Positions 26,460 to 36,449 of a stretch of DNA of 64,000 bases are shown here, one piece after another (position 1 is the first letter of the stretch; the number at the start of each line of letters is the position of its first letter). Position numbers and translations under genes: made by a program. The notes under the pieces were generated by a model. That model was not told where the DNA came from. It searched no databases and saw only the letters and a program-made list of their open reading frames with translations. The DNA lies in contig JAKVKU010000003.1 of the NCBI GenBank assembly GCA_022484695.1, positions 62,001 through 126,000 on the forward strand, given 5' to 3'. Source of the DNA: Lactobacillus sp. GTDB lineage: Bacteria; Bacillota; Bacilli; Lactobacillales; Lactobacillaceae.

Positions 26460-26687
26460 ATGTCCATTGCTGATATCATCGCCCGTTTCAATAGCTTTAA
26501 CAGCGGCCAGCAAGCGGTCTTTTACCTGATCATTGGAGCGATTATTCTAATGATTTTAGAACCGTTTATGGCATATTTCATTGTTACTTTAAAAAAACGT
26601 GAACTGGACAAACAATTAGCAGCCAAAAAAGCGAACTTGAAGGCTAAAAATCAAGTTCAAACAACTGCAACCAAACCAAATAAATAG
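26460..26687 (+). CDS. Hypothetical single-span membrane protein, 75 residues
   Basis: A short N-terminal amphipathic stretch (MSIADIIARFNSFNSGQ), one hydrophobic helix (AVFYLIIGAIILMILEPFMAYFIV) and a basic cytoplasmic tail rich in Lys and Ala (KKRELDKQLAAKKANLKAK). AAAGGAGAATTCAG precedes the ATG. It is likely a partner of the upstream membrane protein. The function is unknown. Confidence 0.65.
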   Translation: MSIADIIARFNSFNSGQQAVFYLIIGAIILMILEPFMAYFIVTLKKRELDKQLAAKKANLKAKNQVQTTATKPNK

Positions 26688-26729
26688 CCAAGGCTCCCAA
26701 AATGTTAAGTTGGGCCTTGGCTATTTATT
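26682..26729. terminator. Bidirectional terminator at 26.7 kb
   Basis: AAATAGCCAAGGC and its complement form a long stem around CCAAAATGTTAAGTTGG. It overlaps the stop codons of both the 75-residue gene and the convergent DUF915 hydrolase. Confidence 0.85.
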
Positions 26730-27603
26730 TCGTCAAAATTTGCTGGTCTGATTTATGCCATAAAAAATTCATAATAGCCTGACTGACCTGGGGATTATGG
26801 TGGTGTAGGGCACTGTGTTGTGCTTTAGGGCCGGTGATCAAAACTTCTTGATAACTCAAGGCATAGGGCTTGAGCAAATAGCTCAAAGACCGGGCCGAAA
26901 CAACACTGACGACCCCATCAGAATTGGTGCCATCGTTTAAATCGCCATAAATATTTAAAACCGGTACTCGAGATGGAAAACGCGGGCCATTGACTTTCAG
27001 CTGGCGAAATAATCGGGTTTGATACCGGGGTTTTTCTTGGGCATTTAAAAAGTAATTGCGCTTTACTTCATCCCCAAACCCCAAAATTCCATCAAAGGGC
27101 CCAGCGATGGTCACTAGTTTGACCATGATCGGTACGGCACCGACAGCTTGGACCTGCTGGGCATATAAAACCCAAGCCACCGCGCCCATGGAATGGCCCA
27201 CGGCATTATATTGGACCACATGATAATCTTTTTTTAATGCCCGCATCACCTTAGCTAACCACAAAGCATCAGCCATTTCCCCGGCGGTATTATCTTGGAA
27301 GACCACGCCAATTAAAGGATTATGGTCCTTAGTATCCAAATGGCCTTGAAATGACAACTTGCCTTTGGAACTCACGGTGACAGTAAGCTGATGTTGCCCT
27401 AATCCCCTATTCTCGATGTCAGCCATCATATTTTGTTCTGATTTGAAAGAACCATGGTAGCCATGAACAAAAACGGTGGGTGTTGCTGTGAAATGATAAG
27501 TTTGGGTCAAACGCTGTTTTTGATCGACCTTTTGGGCCAAAAAGCCTAAAAGCAGGCCAATCACCAGTAGCATTGGCCCCAACAGCCAATAGATTCGCTT
27601 CAT
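26725..27603 (-). CDS. Alpha/beta hydrolase, DUF915 cell-surface type
   Basis: Membrane-anchored or exported hydrolase. One N-terminal hydrophobic helix (YWLLGPMLLVIGLLLGFLA) is followed by the oxyanion-region TVFVHGYHGS, the nucleophile elbow GHSMGA, an acid in the GDLNDGTNSDG region and a late histidine in AQHSALHHH. The DUF915 family is common in lactobacilli and the substrate is unknown. The ATG at 27603 fits GGGAGG nine bases upstream. It lies 39 bases after the acyltransferase gene and may be co-transcribed. Confidence 0.88.
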   Translation of the reverse strand: MKRIYWLLGPMLLVIGLLLGFLAQKVDQKQRLTQTYHFTATPTVFVHGYHGSFKSEQNMMADIENRGLGQHQLTVTVSSKGKLSFQGHLDTKDHNPLIGVVFQDNTAGEMADALWLAKVMRALKKDYHVVQYNAVGHSMGAVAWVLYAQQVQAVGAVPIMVKLVTIAGPFDGILGFGDEVKRNYFLNAQEKPRYQTRLFRQLKVNGPRFPSRVPVLNIYGDLNDGTNSDGVVSVVSARSLSYLLKPYALSYQEVLITGPKAQHSALHHHNPQVSQAIMNFLWHKSDQQILTK

Positions 27604-27642
27604 GCCTACCACCCTCCCAATTTCTGATGGATTGTCCGCTTC

Positions 27643-28662
27643 CTACCAGTACAAGCGCTGGGCAACCCCCTGGTAGTAGCTTTTAACCAAATGAGCCACT
27701 TGCATCGCCATTAGCGGGACAATGATGCCGCCCACACTTAACACCAGCCAGGTGGGATCGTCTGATTTATCCAATATTGAAAACAAAGCCTTATGTCCTA
27801 ACATAATCGGCAAGGTATGTTGACCAATCGTAGTTAGCACACCACGCAACGGTGTAAATTGCAACCAGTAAGCTAAACCTAAAATCGCCGTAGCAAAGAT
27901 AAAGGGCACAATCATGGCAAACCAGCTGTTGGTGATGTGGTGGGATTTCATATACAGCAGCTGATTGATAATGTTATATTTTTGTAAAAGCACTAATGTA
28001 CTGGCTCCAATTAAGGCCCCCACCAATAAGCCCTTAGAGGCAACCCACCTTTTTATAAATTGAAACCCAAATTGGCCCATCCACATATAAAAACAGGCCA
28101 TCAAGGCCACGTCGGCATTCCAAGGCATAGGAAACCCCAATGTTGCTTCAGCATTGGAATAGGAAGTGCCTAACAGAAACAAACTGAAAACTAAGCTAAA
28201 CTGGCCCAGGCGACTGGGTAGATACAAAATTAATTGGAGCAGTAGCAACGCTATTAAGTAAACTGTTAAAAACCAAAAGACACTGGTATACCCATTTAAT
28301 TCGGTGCCACCGTACAGCAGCCGGCCAAAATAGTCTAAAGTGTAAACAACATTTGGCTTTTCTATCAAAAAATTAAGGCCAATGATCAATAATCCGGAAC
28401 CAAAGTAAATCTTCAGCAATGGCCAAATCCGGTGTTTACCAAACTGTTTTAAATCCGGCCAATCATGGCCCAGGGGCTTCACAAAAAAGCCCCCAACGAT
28501 AAAGAACAGGGGCATATGCCACCAATAAATCGTCTGATAAAAAGTATCTTTCACTGGATAAGAATGGCCAATAACCACCGCCATAATGCCTAGCGCCTTG
28601 GCAATGTCGATCCATTGAATGCGCTGTGTTGTCTGAGTTGTCTTTTGATTGCTGTGCATCAT
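27643..28662 (-). CDS. Acyltransferase 3 family membrane protein (fucose 4-O-acetylase-like)
   Basis: Ten-span integral membrane acyltransferase of the kind that O-acetylates surface sugars. The N-terminal catalytic signature WIDIAKALGIMAVVIGHSYP carries the conserved His, followed by IYWWHMPLFFIVGGFFV. The 339 residues lack the extra C-terminal SGNH domain of OatA. It precedes the DUF915 hydrolase and lies upstream of the palindrome described below. The acceptor is unknown; an exopolysaccharide or wall glycan is likely given the glycosyltransferases about 10 kb away. Confidence 0.88.
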   Translation of the reverse strand: MMHSNQKTTQTTQRIQWIDIAKALGIMAVVIGHSYPVKDTFYQTIYWWHMPLFFIVGGFFVKPLGHDWPDLKQFGKHRIWPLLKIYFGSGLLIIGLNFLIEKPNVVYTLDYFGRLLYGGTELNGYTSVFWFLTVYLIALLLLQLILYLPSRLGQFSLVFSLFLLGTSYSNAEATLGFPMPWNADVALMACFYMWMGQFGFQFIKRWVASKGLLVGALIGASTLVLLQKYNIINQLLYMKSHHITNSWFAMIVPFIFATAILGLAYWLQFTPLRGVLTTIGQHTLPIMLGHKALFSILDKSDDPTWLVLSVGGIIVPLMAMQVAHLVKSYYQGVAQRLYW

Positions 28663-28706
28663 AAAGTACCCCGCTTATTAATTGTCTAATGACTATCTAT
28701 CAAAAT

Positions 28707-28755
28707 AGTATAACCAGAATCTTTGAAGAAAATATTATGATTTATAATATTTTCT
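28707..28755 (-). promoter_or_regulatory. Palindrome overlapping the acyltransferase promoter
   Basis: A perfect 12-base inverted repeat, AGAAAATATTAT-5-ATAATATTTTCT (28727-28755), overlaps the -35 position of a promoter whose -10 is TATACT (28712-28707). It looks like a repressor site for the acyltransferase. It is not a terminator because it is AT-rich with no adjacent T-run. Confidence 0.45.
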
Positions 28756-28838
28756 ATGAATGCTGATTTAACACCTTTTTGAACAGTAGCAAAAGTCAAT
28801 CATTAAATAACGGGGTTTATTATAAACTATCTAGCGGT

Positions 28839-29357
28839 TTAATATTGCATCAAAGTGAACATATCATAATCTTTGATCTTATCGCGACCGTGTAAATCCT
28901 TAAGTTCAATTAAAAAGGCTGTCCCTACCACGATACCGCCTAGTTTTTCAACTAATTTAATCGTAGCTGCGATAGTGCCGCCAGTGGCCATCAAGTCATC
29001 CACCACCAACACCCGCTGCCCTGGTTTCACAGCATCCTTGTGCATATATAAAGCTGCTTGACCGTATTCAAGATCATAACTCACCGAAATCGTTTCCCGG
29101 GGGAGTTTGCCCTTTTTACGGGCAGGTGCAAAACCCACCCCTAGTTTGTAGGCCACCGGGCAGCCAACGATAAAGCCCCGGGCTTCAGGGCCACAAATCA
29201 TTTCCACACCCTTATTGGCTGCATAGGTGGCAATATCGTTGGTTGCCGCACTGTAGGCCGCACCGTTTTCCATCAATGGCGAAATATCTCTAAAAATTAC
29301 CCCTTTTTCGGGAAAATCCGGTACATCAGCGATAAAATCTCGATAATTAATTGTCAT
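28839..29357 (-). CDS. apt: Adenine phosphoribosyltransferase
   Basis: Purine salvage enzyme that joins adenine and PRPP to AMP. The 172 residues contain [16 protein letters not shown] and the PRPP-binding loop [17 protein letters not shown]. Normal length. It lies 14 bases after recJ, as in many Firmicutes. Confidence 0.97.
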   Translation of the reverse strand: MTINYRDFIADVPDFPEKGVIFRDISPLMENGAAYSAATNDIATYAANKGVEMICGPEARGFIVGCPVAYKLGVGFAPARKKGKLPRETISVSYDLEYGQAALYMHKDAVKPGQRVLVVDDLMATGGTIAATIKLVEKLGGIVVGTAFLIELKDLHGRDKIKDYDMFTLMQY

Positions 29358-29371
29358 ATTAGCTTCTTCCT

Positions 29372-31717
29372 TTATTTACCAGCTTGCTTTAATTGTTCTA
29401 AAATAAGCTGCTGTAATTTCTCATTGGTATTTTCAGCGATCCTCTGGGCCACGTCCAGCTGCTGAACCATTGCTCGATAAGTTGGTGCGGTATCCAAAGC
29501 TTTCTTGGTATGAATATCTAAGGGATTGATTAAACCATCATTCATTTTAACAAATCCCAATTGGGAAAACACTTTTAAAATAAAGCGCAATTGCACCGGA
29601 TCCATCTGTAAATAAGCGGCAATTTGGGCAGTGCCGGCAACCTGTAGATCTTGGTGGGCTTCAATATACTTTAAGGTTGTGGCAAACATGCGCCGATCCG
29701 GTAGTTTAAATAAGCGTTTTTGCGGTGCAAAAAACGTAAAGGTCAACTCTTGGGCCTGTTGTTGTTCTAAAAAGAAATTTAGTTGCTCAAAATTGCTGGG
29801 TTGATCCACCACTAAAATCTTAGGGGCAGACACTACCACGTCTTCTGAAAATAAACTCAGCGTCGCTGGTTTGTCGGCAACTAAGGGCGCAATTTTTTCT
29901 AAATATTGCTGTTTAAAAAAGACGTACAAGCCCGGGTTGTCAAACAACTGGACCGTCAATCGCTGTTTTTTCATGACTCGAATATTTGGCCCCTCGGTCT
30001 TTGCTTGCGCTTGTGGGGATTGGGCCAAGGTGAAGTCGGTCAACATCAATTGTAGGGTCGTTTGATGATTAAATTCATTCAAGTCCAGCGTCCCAATCAC
30101 GGCTAATTCGCCGGTATAATGCTGCAATGCTGCAAAAGAAGCGCCAAACCCAAATGCCAAGGTCGTGATATGATTGGCACCTGTTTTTAAATCTAATTTC
30201 AAATGTTGCTGATCCTTGCCAATTTGGCGCAGACTGGCGATTGTTAACCCTTTGATTTCAAATAAAGGTTGCGGATTATCCGTCCCAAAGGGTGCTAATT
30301 GTTGCAATTCATCGTAAAAGTCGCGATTACATTGGACCAAATCTAAGGTCAGATCAACGTTTTTGGTGGGCTTGGCGACAATTTTAAAATCAGTTTTAAC
30401 GGCATAAGCTTCCATGCCCTGATGGACCGCCTCAATGTTGGCCGCTGGCAGCGTTAGTCCCACGGCCATATGGTGACCGCCAAAATTGGTCATTTGCGCT
30501 CGTTGTGCCGTTAAACTATTAAACAAATGAAAATCAGGTACACTACGCCCCGAGCCCTTGGCAAGTTTTGTGGCAGGATCAATATTTAAAATTATGGTGG
30601 GCTTGCCGGTCTTTTCGACAACATGGCTGGCCACAATCCCCAAGACCCCCTCATGCCAGTTTTGCCCCGCAATAATCAACGTTTTGGCAGTTTGATTTTG
30701 GGGATCTGCGGCTTGTACTAGTGCCTGTTGGCTGATCTCTTGCACCAATTTTTGCCGCTGAGTATTCGTGGTTTGAATTTTTGTGGCCATTTCATTGGCA
30801 AAATCAGCATCTAACGTGGTCAATAAAGCCACACCTGGATTGGCATCGCCCATGCGTCCTAAGGCATTTAACCGGGGGCCAATGCCAAAGCCAATTGTCG
30901 TTTCCGTGATAGTTGCAGGATTAATTTTGGCAACTTGATAAAGTGCCTTTAGGCCAGGACGGGTGGTCTGCTGGAGTGCTTTTAGCCCATAAGTGACAAT
31001 GATCCGATTTTCAGCCGTTAAAGATACCAAATCGGCGACGGTTCCTAAAGCCGCCAAATCTAACAAATCAGTCGGTACCTCTTCTAACAAAGCGCTGGCC
31101 ACTTTAAAAGCGACCCCTGCACCGGACAAATCTTTGCAAGGGTAATTGCTACCTGGGTAACGGGGATGGACAACGGCTACAGCATCCGGCAGTGTTTCCG
31201 GTAGTTCATGGTGATCGGTGACCACTACATCAACCCCGTGGCTTTGAGCATAGTCGATGGCCGCCTTGCCAGCGATCCCGTTATCTACGGTGATGATCAA
31301 ATTAACCCCGCTGGCAATTAGGCGTTTATAAACATTCAAATTAGGCCCATAGCCATCTTCGAACCGATTGGGAATATAATATTGTGCCGAACCCCCTAAC
31401 GCTTCAATAGCGGCCTTCATGATGGCTGTACTGGTCAAGCCATCCACGTCATAATCACCGTAGATCATGATTTTTTCATCAGCCATGATCGCCGCTTGAA
31501 TCCGTTCAATCGCTGCTGCCATGTCATGCAGTGCCAAGGGATCATTTAAATCCGCTAAATCGGGATTTAAAAATTGTTTGATTTCATCACTAGCCGTTAA
31601 TCCCCGCTGTAATAATAATGCAGACGTTTGACTTGTTAAATGAAATTGGGTACTCAGCGTTTGAATTTTTTGTTGTGCCGGCACTTCTTTAAATTGCCAC
31701 GTAAATTTTGAATCCAA
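29372..31717 (-). CDS. recJ: Single-stranded-DNA exonuclease RecJ
   Basis: 5'-3' exonuclease of the RecFOR pathway and mismatch repair. The DHH motifs are [24 protein letters not shown] and the DHHA1 [10 protein letters not shown]. The Gram-positive C-terminal extension ends in an Ala/Gln-rich tail. The start is the TTG at 31717 because GGAGG lies 8 bases upstream; the frame runs on 69 bases further without support. That gives about 781 residues, normal for lactobacilli. It is followed by apt. Confidence 0.95.
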   Translation of the reverse strand: MDSKFTWQFKEVPAQQKIQTLSTQFHLTSQTSALLLQRGLTASDEIKQFLNPDLADLNDPLALHDMAAAIERIQAAIMADEKIMIYGDYDVDGLTSTAIMKAAIEALGGSAQYYIPNRFEDGYGPNLNVYKRLIASGVNLIITVDNGIAGKAAIDYAQSHGVDVVVTDHHELPETLPDAVAVVHPRYPGSNYPCKDLSGAGVAFKVASALLEEVPTDLLDLAALGTVADLVSLTAENRIIVTYGLKALQQTTRPGLKALYQVAKINPATITETTIGFGIGPRLNALGRMGDANPGVALLTTLDADFANEMATKIQTTNTQRQKLVQEISQQALVQAADPQNQTAKTLIIAGQNWHEGVLGIVASHVVEKTGKPTIILNIDPATKLAKGSGRSVPDFHLFNSLTAQRAQMTNFGGHHMAVGLTLPAANIEAVHQGMEAYAVKTDFKIVAKPTKNVDLTLDLVQCNRDFYDELQQLAPFGTDNPQPLFEIKGLTIASLRQIGKDQQHLKLDLKTGANHITTLAFGFGASFAALQHYTGELAVIGTLDLNEFNHQTTLQLMLTDFTLAQSPQAQAKTEGPNIRVMKKQRLTVQLFDNPGLYVFFKQQYLEKIAPLVADKPATLSLFSEDVVVSAPKILVVDQPSNFEQLNFFLEQQQAQELTFTFFAPQKRLFKLPDRRMFATTLKYIEAHQDLQVAGTAQIAAYLQMDPVQLRFILKVFSQLGFVKMNDGLINPLDIHTKKALDTAPTYRAMVQQLDVAQRIAENTNEKLQQLILEQLKQAGK

Positions 31718-31763
31718 GAATGAAACCTCCAGACCGAGTCTTACAAACAAGCTATTATAGCAG

Positions 31764-31790
31764 AAAAATAGCCTCGGGTGAACCAAGGCT
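31764..31790 (-). terminator. Terminator between sortase and recJ
   Basis: AGCCTTGG pairs with CCGAGGCT (one G-T pair) on the minus strand, followed by ATTTTT. It ends sortase transcription about 50 bases past its stop. Confidence 0.7.
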
Positions 31791-31846
31791 TGAAATGATT
31801 ATTCAATTCAATCAAAATTAGTTTCATTTTAAATATGGGTGCTGGG

Positions 31847-32518
31847 TTATTGAAAAACCGCCAAATTACGTTTGGTTGCAGCTTGCGTGGCCACCAACTC
31901 ACCTTGGACACACCACCGATTGGTGCCCCCATCCGCACAAGTAATCAGTGTTAATAACTGAACATTTGGTTTATCCGCGATTAACCAGACTGACGTGGGG
32001 TCAACAATTTGCTTATAAGTCACTTTATAGGTATAAACTTTGGTTAAGTCCGTGATATACAACAATTGGCCAAGTTGGGTTCTGGCTAACGGGGAAAATA
32101 AGGCGCCTTTATCGGTCATATAATGACCAGCCAAGGCATAATTACCCTGCCCCATTTCTTGATTGGGCTTCATCGTCCCACCGCCGGTACTCAAGCTATC
32201 ATCGCTGAGGCCTTTAACAATTGGTAATTTAAGCCCCACCGCAGGAATTGCCAACTTCCCCAAGGGTGCTGCATCATTATGGGTCGCCGCTTGCACAACC
32301 TGGGAAGCATCGATGCTTTTCACTTTGGAGAAATCAAACTCGCCCTTTTGATGGTGACTTTGGGCAATCTGGGTTTTCGTCATGCCAGTAATTTTAGTTT
32401 GACCATTATGGGCCACCAAATAATTCTTGATAGGTTCATTAAAAATCAGGGCCAGGCCGATCAGCACTAATAATACCAAGCTAAACCAGCCCAGAACTTT
32501 CTTTAACCGCTTCACCAT
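31847..32518 (-). CDS. srtA: Class A sortase
   Basis: Membrane-anchored transpeptidase that joins LPxTG proteins to peptidoglycan. One N-terminal helix (VLGWFSLVLLVLIGLALIF) precedes the beta-barrel. The catalytic residues are the His in LAGHYM, the Cys in LLTLITCAD and the Arg in TNRWCVQG. About 223 residues. The ATG at 32518 is preferred because GGAGGG precedes it by 6 bases. No LPxTG substrate is present in the window. Confidence 0.93.
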   Translation of the reverse strand: MVKRLKKVLGWFSLVLLVLIGLALIFNEPIKNYLVAHNGQTKITGMTKTQIAQSHHQKGEFDFSKVKSIDASQVVQAATHNDAAPLGKLAIPAVGLKLPIVKGLSDDSLSTGGGTMKPNQEMGQGNYALAGHYMTDKGALFSPLARTQLGQLLYITDLTKVYTYKVTYKQIVDPTSVWLIADKPNVQLLTLITCADGGTNRWCVQGELVATQAATKRNLAVFQ

Positions 32519-32641
32519 AAATCCCTCCAAGTTAGTTATTACTATGTCTTAATATGACCAGCTTAGATATTAGACTTTTTTTGCGTTTTAAGTCAAAATA
32601 AGAAGAGCAAATCTTGATTATAAATAAAAGGCGTGAATTAA

Positions 32642-33949
32642 ATGTATGCTTACCACCAGCAAGTTTTAAAACAGATCAATATTGAACAAATTCTACAAAT
32701 AGCCCCACATTTCTCAGATTTTTTTGCCTTTGAAACGCCTGACCATCAAATTCGTTTTGGCCTGGGTACAATCAGCCAATTGACCCCTGATAGCCCTCAA
32801 AGCGCCTTTGCCGACGTCAAGCAGTGGCAAATTACCCAAAAAGCCCAAATCCCGAAGGTAATTCAAAATCAAGCCCAAATATTTGGCGCCTATCCCTTTG
32901 AAAACCAGCCCTCCCAGCAACACAATATTTGGGGAAGTTTGGCCCGGGGTTATTTCTTCTTACCTCAATATACACTAATTCAGCAAGCAACCGCTACTTT
33001 TGAACTCCTCGTGCTGACTCAAGGGCCACAACAGCTGTCTCAAGCCGTTAGCGACTTTTTAAATATATTAGCTCTGAATCCCAATGCGCTGCCAGCTACG
33101 CCTAACCTGGACACACAACAGGCCTTAGACCTGGCCCACTGGCAACAACAAGTTGGCAATACGGTGGCTAAATTACAACATCAAGATTCGTTTAAAAAAG
33201 TAGTGTTGGCCCGGGCCTTAACAACAACCAGCACCGGTGCCATTAGCCCGGAAAAAAGTTGGCTGAATGCGCGGGCAATCAATCCCGAGACCTATCATAT
33301 TTTGCTACGCCATCAAGGCCTAGCTTTTCTCAGTGCCACCCCGGAACGTCTGATTCAATTCAATCAAACCCACTTTAAAACCGCAGCCATTGCCGGTACC
33401 ATGGCTCGGGGTAAAACCCCCGCAGAAGATCGCCAGTTGGGTAACCAATTATTGAGCGATCCCAAAAATCGCCAGGAACAAGCCTTCGTTACCAAAACCA
33501 TTCTCGCTATTTTACACCGCCATCACGCTGAAGTGCAGTATCAAAGCCGACCCACTCTCTTAAAAAATAAAAATGTGCAACATCTATGCACCCCAATCAC
33601 CGGCCAAATACCCACCCCGGCGGGTATTTTTGACCTCATTGCCGATCTGCATCCCACCCCAGCCTTGGGTGGGGTACCTAAAGCTCAAGCACTGGCCCAG
33701 ATTCAACGGATCGAACCTTTGAAACGCGGCTTGTTTGGTGCCCCCATTGGCTATCTCACCTTCGATCATGTGGGTGAATTCGCCGTGGGCATCCGCAGCG
33801 CATTGCTTAAAACGCATCAGGCTACCTTATTTGCCGGGGCCGGTATTGTAGCCGACTCCGTACCAGCCAAGGAAGTCAAAGAAACGGCGCTGAAGTTTCA
33901 ACCCATGTTAAATACGCTTTATGAAAGGACCAACGTCTTCAATGTCTAA
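32642..33949 (+). CDS. menF: Isochorismate synthase MenF
   Basis: Converts chorismate to isochorismate, the first step of menaquinone synthesis. The chorismate-binding domain fills the C-terminal half: VVLARALTTTS, FLSATPERLIQF, AIAGTMARGKTPAEDRQLG, HLCTPITGQI, HPTPALGGVPK and FAVGIRSALL. The 435 residues are normal. It is the first gene of the men operon; menD starts within its last codons. AAAAGGCG precedes the ATG. The other possible call, a salicylate synthase, is ruled out by the linked menD and menH. Confidence 0.94.
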   Translation: MYAYHQQVLKQINIEQILQIAPHFSDFFAFETPDHQIRFGLGTISQLTPDSPQSAFADVKQWQITQKAQIPKVIQNQAQIFGAYPFENQPSQQHNIWGSLARGYFFLPQYTLIQQATATFELLVLTQGPQQLSQAVSDFLNILALNPNALPATPNLDTQQALDLAHWQQQVGNTVAKLQHQDSFKKVVLARALTTTSTGAISPEKSWLNARAINPETYHILLRHQGLAFLSATPERLIQFNQTHFKTAAIAGTMARGKTPAEDRQLGNQLLSDPKNRQEQAFVTKTILAILHRHHAEVQYQSRPTLLKNKNVQHLCTPITGQIPTPAGIFDLIADLHPTPALGGVPKAQALAQIQRIEPLKRGLFGAPIGYLTFDHVGEFAVGIRSALLKTHQATLFAGAGIVADSVPAKEVKETALKFQPMLNTLYERTNVFNV

Positions 33950-35675
33950 TCCAACCCAAGTTTTAACTGACTATATCAACTTAATGATTGCCAGTTTTCA
34001 CCAACAAAATATTCGCCAAGTCGTCATTGCCCCGGGTTCGCGCTCAACACCCGTTGCCTTATTATTGGCCCAAGCGGCCAAAAGGGGGCATTTCCAGCTT
34101 TATGTCGATGTGGATGAACGTTCCGCCGCTTTTTTTGCGCTGGGCATGGCCAAGAAAAGTCAACGCCCCACTTTATTACTTTGCACTTCCGGCACAGCAG
34201 CGGCCAACTTCTTCCCAGCTATTTGCGAAGCTAAACTTAGCCACATTCCTTTGATCGTGTTGACCACTGACCGGCCCCCAGAATTAACCAACGTTGGTGC
34301 TCCCCAGGCGATTGATCAAAATAGGTTGTATGGTGATCAGGTCAAGTCCTTCTTGCAATTACCCCTGCCAGATGCCCAGCCAGATGTTCACACTTATGTA
34401 GCCTTTGCAGTGCAACGTATCGTTGCCGCAAGTCTTGCTGCCCCGGCTGGGCCGGTACATCTCAATTTGCCGTTACGTAAACCCTTGATGCCAGATTTAA
34501 CTAGTCGATACGTTCAAACAGCTGTCAAAATTGAGTTCTCTAAAACCCAAACACAACTCACCCCTGCAGCGCTAGCTGCCCTTCAATTAAAGCTAAGTCA
34601 AGGTAAGTTACTGATTGTTGCTGGTCCAACCACCAGTTTAGAACAACACCAGCCACTGTTAACTTTTGCCAAGCGCTATCACGTGCCAATCTTAGCTGAT
34701 CCCCTGAGCCAGTTACGCCAGGGCACCAATGATTTAAGCATCACGTGTAGTGATTTGGTCTTTAAAACAACTAAAGCCCTGCCAGCAGCCTTAAAACCGG
34801 ACCTCATTTTACGGATCGGTACAACCATGGTCTCAGCGGCTTTAGGCCAGTGGTTGGCCACCAGACCCTGTCCTATTTATTATATAGATCCCAATCAGCG
34901 TTTAGACGACTATACCAAAGCCACCACGACCCAATTGCCGGTGAGTGAAAACTGGTTCTTTGAAAATTGTCAGCTGCAAATGCCACCAGCCCAAAGACAG
35001 TTCAGTCTGGCTTGGCAGCAATTACAACAACACTATCAGCACTGGTTGAGCCAGCATTTAACAACGCTGGACGAAGCTTCAGTGCCTTATTTCATGAGTC
35101 AGCACTTATCATCAAGTCAAATCTTCATCAGTAACTCCATGCCGATTCGGGATTTTGATAACTTCTTTGCCCCGAACAAAGGGAATTTCACCTTATTATG
35201 TAATCGCGGGGCTAATGGAATTGATGGCGTTATTTCCACCGCGTTAGGCACGAGCTTACACGAGCAACGGCCCAACTTCCTAGTCACCGGTGACCTGGCT
35301 TTTTTCCATGATATGAATGGTTTGATGCTCACTACCCGCTATCGATTCAATTTAACGATCATCTTAATCAATAACAATGGCGGCGGTATTTTTTCGTTCC
35401 TGCCCCAAGCAAAGGCGACAGCTTATTTTGAAACATTATTTGGCACGCCCCAGAATTTAGATGTGGCCGCTGTCAGTCAACTTTATCACGCTAATTATCA
35501 GCTTATCACCAGTAAATCTGCCTTTGAAACGGCAATCAGTCAGCCCCAATCGGGTTTAACCATTCTAGAAATTAAAACGGACCGGCCCCAAAACACCAAA
35601 CGCCACCAGCAACTGACCCAATCATGGCAACGAGAAATGGAGCAATTTTATGCAACTGCAGCTAGCAAAAAGTAA
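33942..35675 (+). CDS. menD: SEPHCHC synthase MenD
   Basis: Thiamine-diphosphate enzyme that adds the succinyl semialdehyde unit of 2-oxoglutarate to isochorismate. Features are VVIAPGSRSTPVALLLA, the ThDP-site glutamate in DVDERSAAFFALGMA, LLCTSGTAAANFFPA and the C-terminal GDLAFFHDMNGL with ILINNNGGGIFSFLP. The start is the ATG at 33942, with GAAAGGA upstream, so menF and menD overlap by 8 bases. About 577 residues. Confidence 0.95.
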   Translation: MSNPTQVLTDYINLMIASFHQQNIRQVVIAPGSRSTPVALLLAQAAKRGHFQLYVDVDERSAAFFALGMAKKSQRPTLLLCTSGTAAANFFPAICEAKLSHIPLIVLTTDRPPELTNVGAPQAIDQNRLYGDQVKSFLQLPLPDAQPDVHTYVAFAVQRIVAASLAAPAGPVHLNLPLRKPLMPDLTSRYVQTAVKIEFSKTQTQLTPAALAALQLKLSQGKLLIVAGPTTSLEQHQPLLTFAKRYHVPILADPLSQLRQGTNDLSITCSDLVFKTTKALPAALKPDLILRIGTTMVSAALGQWLATRPCPIYYIDPNQRLDDYTKATTTQLPVSENWFFENCQLQMPPAQRQFSLAWQQLQQHYQHWLSQHLTTLDEASVPYFMSQHLSSSQIFISNSMPIRDFDNFFAPNKGNFTLLCNRGANGIDGVISTALGTSLHEQRPNFLVTGDLAFFHDMNGLMLTTRYRFNLTIILINNNGGGIFSFLPQAKATAYFETLFGTPQNLDVAAVSQLYHANYQLITSKSAFETAISQPQSGLTILEIKTDRPQNTKRHQQLTQSWQREMEQFYATAASKK

Positions 35676-36447
35676 TTATCATCTGACGATCGTTGGCGCT
35701 GGTCAACCAACTTGGGTGTTATTACATGGTTTTATGAGTTGTGGTCTTGATTATTTAGACTTGGTGCAATCTTTACCCGGGCGCTTTATTTTACCTGATT
35801 TACTAGGCCATGGCGCCACCAAGGCCAACGAAGACTATCCCTACACCATGGCTCACCAGGTGGACGACTTAAACACCCTCTTAACGCAGATCGTTGGCGA
35901 CAGCCCCATTAACCTCTGGGGATATTCCATGGGCGGCCGGGTGGCCATCGCCTTTGCCGCCACTTATCCTGACAGGATTGCCCAGCTTTATCTGGAAAGC
36001 ACCCGGCCGGGCATCAACAATAAGCCGGAACGGCTTAAACGCCAACACCATGATGCCAACTTGGCGGCCCAGCTATTGTCAGGGTCCTTGGCTGATTTTG
36101 TCGACCGTTGGGAAGCTCTACCCTTATTTGCCAGCCAGGCCCGTTTAAAGCCGGTTTTAAAAACCCAAATTCGCCAGGGCCGTTTAGCCCAAGCTAAACA
36201 CCAACTGGCCGAGAGTCTCATTGAAATGGGCACCGGAGCACAACCCAGCTATTGGGCGAATTTGCGGGACTTTAATTTCCAAACAACGGTCATCACAGGC
36301 CAATTAGATCATAAATTTACGCAAATTGGCCAGGATATGTTGCAGGCCTTACCCCAAGGTTACAGCCGCACCATTCCCAACGTTGGCCATAATGTTCATT
36401 TAGAAGCACCAGAGACTGTTCGAAAAATTTTAAAACTCGAGGGATAA
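35650..36447 (+). CDS. menH: SHCHC synthase MenH (alpha/beta hydrolase)
   Basis: Eliminates pyruvate from the MenD product. The alpha/beta fold shows the oxyanion segment LLHGFMSCGLDY, the nucleophile elbow GYSMGGR, the acid in TGQLDHKF and the His in NVGHNVHLEAP. The 265 residues are the usual length. It overlaps the menD end by 26 bases and is followed 2 bases later by menC, which decides the MenH call over other hydrolases. Confidence 0.92.
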   Translation: MQLQLAKSNYHLTIVGAGQPTWVLLHGFMSCGLDYLDLVQSLPGRFILPDLLGHGATKANEDYPYTMAHQVDDLNTLLTQIVGDSPINLWGYSMGGRVAIAFAATYPDRIAQLYLESTRPGINNKPERLKRQHHDANLAAQLLSGSLADFVDRWEALPLFASQARLKPVLKTQIRQGRLAQAKHQLAESLIEMGTGAQPSYWANLRDFNFQTTVITGQLDHKFTQIGQDMLQALPQGYSRTIPNVGHNVHLEAPETVRKILKLEG

Positions 36448-36449
36448 CC

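Noticed and set aside
31741-31938. 65-codon minus-strand frame between recJ and sortase
   Set aside because: It spans the sortase terminator and overlaps the sortase end out of frame; no start signal.
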